Shown: one piece after another, positions 56,317 to 64,000 of the stretch | Numbering within the stretch: position 1 is the first letter of the stretch | Layout: the number at the start of each line of letters is the position of its first letter | From: Streptococcus oralis | GTDB taxonomy: Bacteria; Bacillota; Bacilli; Lactobacillales; Streptococcaceae | NCBI RefSeq assembly: GCF_001578935.1 | Contig: NZ_KQ969521.1 | Span: 577,530 to 641,529 of the forward strand | DNA length: 64,000 nucleotides | Direction: 5' to 3' | The notes under the pieces: model-generated | The model's input: the letters and a program-made list of their open reading frames with translations, nothing else | Told to the model about the DNA's origin: nothing | The model's database searches: none | Translations under genes and position numbers: made by a program

Positions 56317-56466
56317 TACTCTTCGAAAATCTCTTCAAACTACGTCAGCGTTGCCTTGCCGTATGTATGGTTACTGACTTCGTCAGTTCTATCTACAACC
56401 TCAAAGCAGTGCTTTGAGCAGCCTGCGGCTAGCTCCCTAGTTTGCTCTTTGATTTTCATTGAGTAT
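56316..56466 (+). repeat. BOX element (boxA-boxB-boxC)
   Basis: The 151-bp stretch starts ATACTCTTCGAAAATCTCTT (boxA). It contains TTACTGACTTCGTCAGTTCT and CAAAGCAGTGCTTTGAGCA (boxB region and joint). It ends with GCTAGCTCCCTAGTTTGCTC and TTTGATTTTCATTGAGTAT (boxC). This is the pneumococcal BOX repeat in its A1-B1-C1 form. The ends are complementary (ATACTC...GAGTAT), so the RNA folds back. BOX elements mark the mitis group. Its place after lysS may affect mRNA ends. Confidence 0.95.
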
Positions 56467-56473
56467 AAACACT

Positions 56474-56502
56474 TATCCTCTGGTACTTTCCAGAGGATTT
56501 TT
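56474..56502 (+). terminator. Terminator of lysS
   Basis: ATCCTCTGG/CCAGAGGAT with a 7-base loop and a T run, downstream of the BOX element. Confidence 0.85.
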
Positions 56503-56508
56503 CGATGC

Positions 56509-56540
56509 AAAAAGAGACTGAGGAAAAACTCAATCTCTTT
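56509..56540 (-). terminator. Terminator of the amino-acid ABC operon
   Basis: AAAGAGATTGAG/CTCAGTCTCTTT (one mismatch) with a T run on the minus strand, back to back with the lysS terminator. Confidence 0.8.
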
Positions 56541-56549
56541 TTCTTATTC

Positions 56550-57383
56550 TTAACTTTTAACTTGACTGGTGGCTACATCTTCTCCAAACCATTTCTGGCT
56601 GATTTCCTGGAATTTTCCTTCTTGGTATAGTGATACAAAGGCTTGATTCAGAGCAGCTAGCAAAGTTTTATCAGCAGGTCTAACACCCACTGCAAAAGCT
56701 TCACTTTCAAATCCAGCTGAAAAGACATTGTAGTCATTTAATATTCCTTCAGACTGGAGATAATAATTGGCATATACCCGGTCAATCAACAAGGCATCAA
56801 TCCGATCATTTTTCAAATCAATCAAGGCTTCATTGAAACTTTGGTATTGATTAGCCTTCTGGTCTTTCACTCGATTCTTGAGTAGTTCAGGTTGTCCTTC
56901 AAAATTCAAATAGCCAGAAGATCCAGCCTGGGCCCCTAAAACTTTGTCAGTCATATCCTGAACTGAGTGGATATTTTGAGACTTTTTAGAGACCAAAACT
57001 TGTTGATTTTCCATGTAAGGAATGGTAAAAGCAACCTTCTCTTTCCGTTCATCTGTAGCTGTATAGCCATTCCAGATGGCATCAATGGTACCATTTTGTA
57101 GTTCGGTTTCTTTCATATCCCAGTCGATGGGTTGAAATTTAATTTGAATTCCTAGCTTTTCAGAAACAGCTTGAGCTAGGTCAATATCAAAACCTGCATA
57201 CTGGCCATTCTTTTCCTCAAATCCCATGGGAACAAAGGTATTGTCAAAGCCAATGGTAATACTTCCCTGCTTTTGATATTTGGCCCAATTATCCTGATTT
57301 GGATCACTTGCCTTCTGAGTACAAGCCGTCAGGAAGAAGCTAAAGAACAGAGCAAGTACAAGGGCAATTTTCTTTCTCTTCAT
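56550..57383 (-). CDS. Polar amino-acid ABC transporter, substrate-binding lipoprotein
   Basis: A 277-aa periplasmic-type binding protein of family 3, with a lipobox signal (FFLTACTQK). It has the amino-acid binding signature GSITIGFDNTFVPMGFEEKNGQYAGFDIDLA and the RPADKTLLAALNQAF region. It captures a polar amino acid (glutamine, cystine or similar); the ligand cannot be settled from sequence. ATG 57383 is five bases from GGAGG. Last of the permease-ATPase-SBP operon. Confidence 0.9.
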   Translation of the reverse strand: MKRKKIALVLALFFSFFLTACTQKASDPNQDNWAKYQKQGSITIGFDNTFVPMGFEEKNGQYAGFDIDLAQAVSEKLGIQIKFQPIDWDMKETELQNGTIDAIWNGYTATDERKEKVAFTIPYMENQQVLVSKKSQNIHSVQDMTDKVLGAQAGSSGYLNFEGQPELLKNRVKDQKANQYQSFNEALIDLKNDRIDALLIDRVYANYYLQSEGILNDYNVFSAGFESEAFAVGVRPADKTLLAALNQAFVSLYQEGKFQEISQKWFGEDVATSQVKS

Positions 57384-57398
57384 AGGCACCTCCTACTT

Positions 57399-58025
57399 CT
57401 ACTTTGGATCAACCTTGAGGATCTGATCAGCAATGTTTTCCGCAAACTGAAGATCGTGGGTCACAACAATCTGAGTCATCCCACGCTCTTTATTTTGAAG
57501 GATAAGTTTTTCTACTTCTAATCGCAACTCTGGATCTAAGGCTGATGTAGGCTCATCATATCCAATGATTTCTGGGTTTATCATCATGGCGCGCGCTAAG
57601 GCCACCCGTTGTTTTTGCCCACCTGAAAGTGAGAATGGAAAGGCATCTGCATGCCCAGCTAACCCAAGTTGTTCTAACAAACCACGCGCCTTCTTCTCAG
57701 CAACTTCCTTCTCCATGTTCATTGTTTTTATAGGGGACAAGGTTAAGTTATCTAGAACTGACAAATGCGGAAAGAGTTGAAAATCTTGGAAAACAAATCC
57801 CAGAAGATTACGCTTTTCTAGTTCGTCTATAGCTAGCGATTCGCCGTTATAGTAGATTTCTCCAGAATCGATGGTTTCTAATCCAGCTAGCATACGTAAT
57901 AGGGTTGTCTTGCCCCCTCCTGATGGACCTACGATTGCAAGGATTTGCTTTTCAGGAATTGATAGGCTGAAATTGGTTAAGATTTGTTTTCCACCAAAGG
58001 CCTTGTTGATATTTCGTAATTCTAA
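57399..58025 (-). CDS. Polar amino-acid ABC transporter, ATPase
   Basis: A 208-aa ABC ATPase with Walker A (GPSGGGKTTLLR), Q-loop (FVFQDFQLFPHL), signature (SLSGGQKQRVALARA), Walker B (IIGYDEPTSALDPE) and the switch His (IVVTHDLQF). The Walker B residue before DE is Tyr rather than the more usual Phe. ATG 58025 follows AGGAGG. It lies 13 bp after the permease. Confidence 0.93.
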   Translation of the reverse strand, partial: LELRNINKAFGGKQILTNFSLSIPEKQILAIVGPSGGGKTTLLRMLAGLETIDSGEIYYNGESLAIDELEKRNLLGFVFQDFQLFPHLSVLDNLTLSPIKTMNMEKEVAEKKARGLLEQLGLAGHADAFPFSLSGGQKQRVALARAMMINPEIIGYDEPTSALDPELRLEVEKLILQNKERGMTQIVVTHDLQFAENIADQILKVDPK

Positions 58026-58038
58026 CATAGCAATCCTC

Positions 58039-58680
58039 CTATCTGTAATAGCTGTACTTCTTCTCAAGTTTTTTCGCTACAATGGTTACAAGACCAATCA
58101 TAATCAAATAAATCGCTCCAGCTAAAAACATAGGAACAAGACTGGCATCTCGATTGGCTGCTGTCCGACTTGCCAAAATCAAATCTGAAATCCCCAAAGC
58201 ATAGACCAAAGAAGTATCCTTGACCAAACTCATAATTTCATTAAAGACACTCGGTAAGACAATCTTTGTAACCTGAGGAAGGATGATGTAGCGAACTGTA
58301 TCAAAGGAGCTAAATTTTAACACTTTTGCGGCTTCATACTGCCCTTTTGGAATGGTTTCGATCCCACCACGAAAGATTTCTGCAAAGTAGGCTGCATAGT
58401 TCAATACAAAAGCAATCACAGCAGCAGGCAAACGATCTAAACGTATCCCAATACTAGGGAGCACATAGTAAATAAAGATTAATTGCAAAAGCAAGGGAGT
58501 TCCTCGCATTATCCAAATATAAAGGTCAATGAGATAATGGAGGGGTTTCCAACGGACTTGCAAAGCAAAGGCAACGACAATACCTAAGGGAATTGAAAAA
58601 ATTAAAACCAGAGCAAAGACTTGAAGTGTCATACTTGCACCGTTTAACAAACTTGGTAATATCTCAAACATATAAGACAT
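58039..58680 (-). CDS. Polar amino-acid ABC transporter, permease
   Basis: A 213-aa HisM/GlnP-type permease with about five helices and the EAA-type loop in ETIPKGQYEAAKVLKFSSFDTVRYIILPQ. RGTPLLLQLIFIYYVLPSIG is the family signature. ATG 58680 follows AGGAGG; the upstream frame extension is not coding. First gene of the transporter operon. Confidence 0.92.
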   Translation of the reverse strand: MSYMFEILPSLLNGASMTLQVFALVLIFSIPLGIVVAFALQVRWKPLHYLIDLYIWIMRGTPLLLQLIFIYYVLPSIGIRLDRLPAAVIAFVLNYAAYFAEIFRGGIETIPKGQYEAAKVLKFSSFDTVRYIILPQVTKIVLPSVFNEIMSLVKDTSLVYALGISDLILASRTAANRDASLVPMFLAGAIYLIMIGLVTIVAKKLEKKYSYYR

Positions 58681-58708
58681 ACTGCACCTCCTAAAAATAA
58701 TTGTTCCT

Positions 58709-58717
58709 ATTATAGCA
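58709..58717 (-). promoter_or_regulatory. Promoter of the amino-acid ABC operon
   Basis: TGC-TATAAT extended -10 on the minus strand, with TTGCTA 16 bp upstream, about 30 bp before the permease start. Confidence 0.65.
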
Positions 58718-58817
58718 TAAATAAACAATTTAGCAAGAGTTTTTGTAAAAAAAATTCCATTTCTCCTAAAAAAACGTATCTGACAAATTGACGGATACAT
58801 TTTTAGAGAGATAACTT

Positions 58818-60047
58818 TTAAAGTGTTTCTAAGAGTTCTTGCATCTGAACATCATCTGGAACGAGTTTTAAATAGGCTTCAACTTGTATCTTGGCCTCTT
58901 CAAAATATCCCAATTCACGCAAGAGATAAGTATACTGCTCCAAAAACTCGGGATTATCCTTGAGGTCAGGCGATAGTTCCTGATAGAGCTCATAGGCCTT
59001 ATCTAAATCCTCGATTTCCTGGTAAGAACGGCTAATCATCCACCTAGTCAAGAGATTTTCAGGTTCTTGACTTTGGAGAGCAATGATATCTTCATACCGC
59101 TCTTGTTCCATATAAATAGTTGCAAGGCGAAGGAAAATTTCTTCTGTATCCTCTGCATCATCCTTAGCAGTAAGGAGAAACTGCTCTGCACTACTAGGAT
59201 CATGCAATTCGTACGAGAACTGAGAAGCCGCTAGCAAGAGTCGCGTTTCAAACGGATTCTTATTTAATCCTTGCTTAGCGATACGAAGGGCCTCTTCTAT
59301 CTGATGTTCCTTGTGTAAAGCTTGACTATAGCCGTACTCATATCCTTCAAAATCAGGTGAAATCGTATCAATCTGCTTAAAATAAAGAGCGGCTTTTTGA
59401 TACTCTTTTTGATCAAAATAAAGACTAGCCAATTCAAAGGCAGTTTGGTCATCGTATTCTAATTCTAAAGCTTTTTCTAAGAATTCAGTTGCAGCTTCAA
59501 ACTTGCCTAACTGGGCATAAGCGTAGCCAATTCGTTGATAGGTTGAGACACCCGTTTGCTCATAGATAGAGCGATTGTCTAATTGAGCATAGCCCTGAAT
59601 AGCTTCCTGATAATTTCCTAACTCGCTATCCAACTCAGCCAAACCAAAAACTAATAAGGCATCATCTGAGTAATTTAAAGCTTCCAGTAACTTTTCTCGT
59701 GCTACATCTGTCAATCCTTCCAACTGATAGAGGTCTGCCTTCAAGGCCAAGGCTGATACGTACCAGTCACTTTCGGGTGTGATTTCATCAAGGTAAGCAA
59801 AGGCTTCCTCAACATTGCCATCCTCGCTAGCAATGCTGGCTAAGTTCAGATTCACTTCTGGAAATTCTGTAACGATATGTTGGTAAATTTCTTTTGCTTG
59901 AGGATAAAAGCCAATTCCCTCTAGATAGCTTGCTAGTTCGTAAAGAACTTCACTTGAATCTGTTTCGAGGGATTTGTGAAAATACTGATCCGCTTTGGTT
60001 AAATCCTGTTCATTCAAAGCTTGGAGCATGCGTTGACTATTGTTCAC
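58818..60047 (-). CDS. Tetratricopeptide repeat protein
   Basis: A 409-aa cytoplasmic protein made almost wholly of about ten TPR-like helical repeats (e.g. YQRIGYAYAQLGKFEAATEF; KADQYFHKSLETDSS). It has no signal peptide and no catalytic domain, so it probably scaffolds other proteins. A GTG start at 60047 is proposed: GGAGG lies nine bases upstream and the predicted N-terminus (VNNSQRMLQALNEQDL) fits the first repeat. This overlaps the AI-2E permease gene by 11 bp. Partner unknown. Confidence 0.8.
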   Translation of the reverse strand: MNNSQRMLQALNEQDLTKADQYFHKSLETDSSEVLYELASYLEGIGFYPQAKEIYQHIVTEFPEVNLNLASIASEDGNVEEAFAYLDEITPESDWYVSALALKADLYQLEGLTDVAREKLLEALNYSDDALLVFGLAELDSELGNYQEAIQGYAQLDNRSIYEQTGVSTYQRIGYAYAQLGKFEAATEFLEKALELEYDDQTAFELASLYFDQKEYQKAALYFKQIDTISPDFEGYEYGYSQALHKEHQIEEALRIAKQGLNKNPFETRLLLAASQFSYELHDPSSAEQFLLTAKDDAEDTEEIFLRLATIYMEQERYEDIIALQSQEPENLLTRWMISRSYQEIEDLDKAYELYQELSPDLKDNPEFLEQYTYLLRELGYFEEAKIQVEAYLKLVPDDVQMQELLETL

Positions 60048-61203
60048 TCTTGATTTCCTCCCCTTCTTCTTCATACAAACCGCTGACTTTTTTATACCAG
60101 TTAAAGATAGCTGAGATAACGACCTTGGCAGAGGCATAGACCGGAATTCCCAGCAAGACTCCCCAAATACCAAACATAGATCCTGAAGTTAGGAGAACAA
60201 AGAGGACATTTATCGGATGGATGTTTAGCTGACTACCTAAAATAAGTGGAGAAACGAAGCGACCTTCAATCGTTTGTTCAACAATAAAGACAATAATCAC
60301 TTTCAAAAGCATGACAGGCCCCGCTATTAAGCCCAAAACCAGAGCAGGCAACATCGCTAGAAAACTACCCAAGTAAGGTACTAGATTGAGGATACCAGCC
60401 GTAATACCAAGAGTCACAGCATATCTGAGACCAATAATCTTAAAGAAGATAATAAACATAATTGCCACGATAATAGCAACTGTAACCTGCCCTCTAACGT
60501 AGTTTGACAACTGTTTATTAACATCTGACAAAACTTGTCCTACTGGTTCTTTTAACTTGTTTGGGATGAATGTAGTTAGGTAATCCCGCAAGCCTTTTCC
60601 ATCTCTCAAAAGATAAAAGAGCATAAAGGGTACGATAATAACCGCTACAATGACCTGGGAAACACTACTGATAAAGGCGCTTACCCAGTTAACAGCTTGA
60701 GAAGAGATTTTGCTGGCCCACATGGTCGCCTCACTAGAAACATTGGCAAGAACCTGCTCCAACTGTGGTCTAAAATCATCTGGTAAGCGTTTGGTTACAA
60801 GGTCATTGATCACCTTATCAGCATCTTCCAGGTATGTCGGCACATTCTTCGCAAAATTTAAGACTTGGCGTTGCAGATTAGGAATTGCGACTGCCAGCCC
60901 CCAAATGATAAAGAGTCCAATAATAACAAAAACAATACTAATGGCAAGGACACGATTGATCTTATGCTTCTCCATCCAGTCAACAATCGGATTGAGGAGG
61001 TAATAAAGTAAACCAGATAAAATAACTGGCAACATGACAACTCCTAGAAAATCCAAAACTGGTAAAAAGATAAAACTAATCTTACTTAGAATAAAAATAT
61101 TTAGCCCCAGTAACAAGGTTACTAAAAATACAGTGATGGCTTTATTATCTAAAAACCACTTAAAAAACCAAGATAGGCTAAAATGTTTCTCTTTATGTTC
61201 CAT
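60037..61203 (-). CDS. AI-2E family transporter (YdbI/PerM-like permease)
   Basis: A 388-aa membrane protein of the AI-2E/PerM family with about eight helices. Family marks are LLVLGLIAGPVML, NLVPYLGSFLAMLPAL and the C-terminal VEQTIEGRFVSPLILG. Members export small molecules or ions, and some act as Na+/H+ antiporters; the AI-2 link is not general. It ends in an acidic EEEGEEIKSEQ tail whose coding sequence also supplies the Shine-Dalgarno of the TPR gene. Confidence 0.88.
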   Translation of the reverse strand: MEHKEKHFSLSWFFKWFLDNKAITVFLVTLLLGLNIFILSKISFIFLPVLDFLGVVMLPVILSGLLYYLLNPIVDWMEKHKINRVLAISIVFVIIGLFIIWGLAVAIPNLQRQVLNFAKNVPTYLEDADKVINDLVTKRLPDDFRPQLEQVLANVSSEATMWASKISSQAVNWVSAFISSVSQVIVAVIIVPFMLFYLLRDGKGLRDYLTTFIPNKLKEPVGQVLSDVNKQLSNYVRGQVTVAIIVAIMFIIFFKIIGLRYAVTLGITAGILNLVPYLGSFLAMLPALVLGLIAGPVMLLKVIIVFIVEQTIEGRFVSPLILGSQLNIHPINVLFVLLTSGSMFGIWGVLLGIPVYASAKVVISAIFNWYKKVSGLYEEEGEEIKSEQ

Positions 61204-61310
61204 AAATACATCCTTTCTGTCATTCTCTCATTATACCATTTTTAGACTAAAATAACTCTTTTTTTAAGTGCTTACATGGATGAATCTAGTGCTTCATGAC
61301 TGCCATTTTG

Positions 61311-61319
61311 TGGTATAAT
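61311..61319 (+). promoter_or_regulatory. Extended -10 promoter of the lactonase gene
   Basis: TGG-TATAAT, about 30 bp before the lactonase start. Confidence 0.65.
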
Positions 61320-61347
61320 GAACTTATCATTATTAAGAGGTATGGAC

Positions 61348-62361
61348 ATGAAAGAAACTGTTTATTTTGGAACTTACACTCGTCGCTTATCTAAAGGGAT
61401 TTACAAGGCAGATTTTGATACAGAAATAGGCCAGCTTGCAAATCTTGAACTCTTTGCTGCTGAACCAAGTCCAACCTACCTTGCCTTTGATCAACAGAAA
61501 CACTTATACACTGTAGGGAGCCAGGATGGCTTAGGTGGAATCGCTGCTTACAAGACAGATGGCGCTTTGCTAAATCATGTGGTTGAAGAAGGCGCTCCCC
61601 ATTGTTATGTGGCAGTGGATGAAAAGCGTGGTCTCGTTTATGGGGCCAACTATCATAAAGGTCAAGTTCTGGTTTATAAACGTCAAACGGATGGTAGCCT
61701 CATCCAAACAGATCTAGATCAGCATAGTGGACAAGGTCCTCATGAAAACCAAACTTCCCCACATGTACACTTTACAGATCTAACACCTGACCAGTACCTC
61801 GTCACCTGTGATCTAGGAACAGATGAGGTAACAACCTATGATGTTAGTCAAGAAGGAAAACTAAGTAAACTCTACACTTATCACAGCCAATCTGGAGCAG
61901 GTGCTCGCCACATCGTTTTCCACCATCACTATAAGATTGCCTATCTCATCTGCGAACTTAATAGCACGATAGAGGTCTTGATTTATGATGGGGTTGGTGA
62001 ATTTGAACGCATGCAAGTTATTTCAACCTTACCAGATGGATACGAGGACTTCAATGCTACTGCTGCCATTCGTCTTTCAAAAGATGGCAAATACCTCTAT
62101 GCATCCAACCGAGGTCATGATTCCATTGCAGTCTATACAATTCTCGCTGATGGTAGTTTGGAATTATTAGAGATTGTACCAAGCCATGGTAAAAATCCAC
62201 GTGATTTCGACCTAACTCCTGATCAAAAGTTTCTCATCGCTGTTCATCAAGATTCTGATAACGCAACCGTCTTTAAGCGTAATCCTAAAAGTGGTCGTCT
62301 TGCAGAGCTTTCTAACGACTTCCATGTCCCTGAAGCAGTCTGCATCAACTTTCCACATTAA
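61348..62361 (+). CDS. Lactonase family protein (6-phosphogluconolactonase type, YbhE/Pgl)
   Basis: A 337-aa seven-bladed beta-propeller lactonase. Blade motifs include VYFGTYTRRLSKGIY, EPSPTYLAFDQQKHLYTVG, SPHVHFTDLTPDQYLVTCDLGTDEV and GKYLYASNRGHDSIAVY. It probably hydrolyses 6-phosphogluconolactone in the pentose phosphate route. ATG 61348 is preferred because AGAGG is correctly spaced. Monocistronic, between a promoter and a bidirectional terminator. Confidence 0.88.
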   Translation: MKETVYFGTYTRRLSKGIYKADFDTEIGQLANLELFAAEPSPTYLAFDQQKHLYTVGSQDGLGGIAAYKTDGALLNHVVEEGAPHCYVAVDEKRGLVYGANYHKGQVLVYKRQTDGSLIQTDLDQHSGQGPHENQTSPHVHFTDLTPDQYLVTCDLGTDEVTTYDVSQEGKLSKLYTYHSQSGAGARHIVFHHHYKIAYLICELNSTIEVLIYDGVGEFERMQVISTLPDGYEDFNATAAIRLSKDGKYLYASNRGHDSIAVYTILADGSLELLEIVPSHGKNPRDFDLTPDQKFLIAVHQDSDNATVFKRNPKSGRLAELSNDFHVPEAVCINFPH

Positions 62362-62394
62362 AAAAATGAACTTGAGTTTCAAGTTCATTTTTTT
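62360..62394. terminator. Bidirectional terminator between lactonase gene and atpC
   Basis: AAATGAACTTGA/TCAAGTTCATTT with a three-base loop and A/T runs on both sides. It ends both the lactonase transcript and the ATP synthase operon. Confidence 0.88.
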
Positions 62395-62812
62395 ATAGTC
62401 TATTTCCGACATTGATCCGGTTAATGGCACGTTGTAAAGCAATCTTTGCACGTCGTTCTTGGTCAATCAAATGCTTGTCATGTGCTTCTTCGATTTCTTG
62501 CTCAGCGCGACGTTTAGCGCGTTCTGCACGGCTAACATCAATATCACGAGCACGCTCAGCTGAATCTGCAACAATGGTAATCAAATCATTTGCAATTTCA
62601 ATGACACCTCCATTCACTGCAATCCAGTTCACATGAGTATCATCATCAATGCGTTTCACCTTTACTTCATCAACCGCTAAAACCGAAATCATATTTTCAT
62701 GTCGTGGCAAAATCCCCATCTCACCATCTAAAGTTCGTACCGATACAAAGCTGGCATGGTGATCATAGACGAGGCCATCTGGTGTCACGATCTGGACGGT
62801 TAACTGAGCCAT
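62393..62812 (-). CDS. atpC: ATP synthase F1 epsilon subunit
   Basis: The 139-aa epsilon subunit of the rotor stalk. It has an N-terminal beta-sandwich ([30 protein letters not shown]) and a C-terminal two-helix region ([20 protein letters not shown]). Last gene of the atp operon, 10 bp after atpD. Confidence 0.96.
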   Translation of the reverse strand: MAQLTVQIVTPDGLVYDHHASFVSVRTLDGEMGILPRHENMISVLAVDEVKVKRIDDDTHVNWIAVNGGVIEIANDLITIVADSAERARDIDVSRAERAKRRAEQEIEEAHDKHLIDQERRAKIALQRAINRINVGNRL

Positions 62813-62822
62813 AGATCACCTC

Positions 62823-64000
<1,178 letters not shown>

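Noticed and set aside
58681-58800. 40-residue N-terminal extension of the amino-acid permease
   Set aside because: It spans the promoter; the ATG at 58680 with AGGAGG is the real start.

Overview
The window is a stretch of low-GC streptococcal chromosome, most likely from the mitis group (S. oralis / S. mitis / S. infantis relatives). Four things point there: a complete pneumococcal-type BOX repeat after lysS, a choline (tarIJ-licABC) teichoic-acid locus, a PI-2-type pilus islet between pepT and hemH, and the streptococcal division/segregation genes macP and rocS. There is no prophage, transposase, CRISPR array or rRNA. The window starts inside mnmE and ends inside atpD.

Layout. 1-5.6 kb: end of mnmE; dapA and asd (diaminopimelate/lysine branch) with an upstream asd-type small RNA; tRNA-Thr(GGT); a preQ1-II riboswitch driving the queuosine-precursor transporter queT; a GtrA-like membrane protein that appears to be read from a leaderless mRNA; mscL; hemH. 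5.7-12.1 kb: pilus islet PI-2, transcribed pitA-sipA-pitB-srtG1-srtG2 on the minus strand. 12.4-17.6 kb: pepT, then the zinc-scavenging pair adcAII-phtD behind two similar promoters carrying AdcR boxes. 17.6-23.6 kb: ptsH-ptsI (general PTS) and the class Ib ribonucleotide reductase genes nrdH, nrdE, nrdF with an NrdR box.

23.7-35.8 kb is a complete galactose/lactose unit: the divergent repressor lacR, lacTFEG (lactose PTS, phospho-beta-galactosidase, antiterminator), lacABCD (tagatose-6-phosphate pathway), a mutarotase and a galactitol-type PTS gatABC. Several layers of control are visible: a cre site and a RAT/terminator before lacT, tandem 20-bp operator repeats before lacA, and terminator-like hairpins inside the run. 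36.0-40.2 kb: licC, licB, licA, tarJ, tarI, which make CDP-choline and CDP-ribitol; a CiaR-type site lies upstream of tarI. 40.5-45.2 kb: efeO-efeB-efeU-tatC-tatA, an iron/heme-iron uptake operon carrying its own minimal Tat translocase, which fits the twin-arginine signal on EfeB.

45.4-64 kb is mostly housekeeping: ybaB, a membrane-anchored glycerophosphodiesterase, a DnaQ-like exonuclease, rocS, glmU-nudF-macP-mtnN, a GH25 lysozyme, a DUF368 (PopT-type) lipid-carrier transporter, a YbaK-type deacylase, a histidine phosphatase, lysS, a polar amino-acid ABC transporter, a TPR protein with an AI-2E-family permease, a lactonase, and atpC/atpD.

I did not see a wholly unknown multigene system. 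The most unusual points are the duplicated Zn-controlled promoters before adcAII, the SipA signal-peptidase homologue without its catalytic dyad, a tyrosine-rich insert in the PitA tip domain, the CiaR-driven structured leader of the choline locus, the leaderless GtrA gene, a repeated C-terminal tail on HemH, and an unexplained structured spacer between lacT and lacF.
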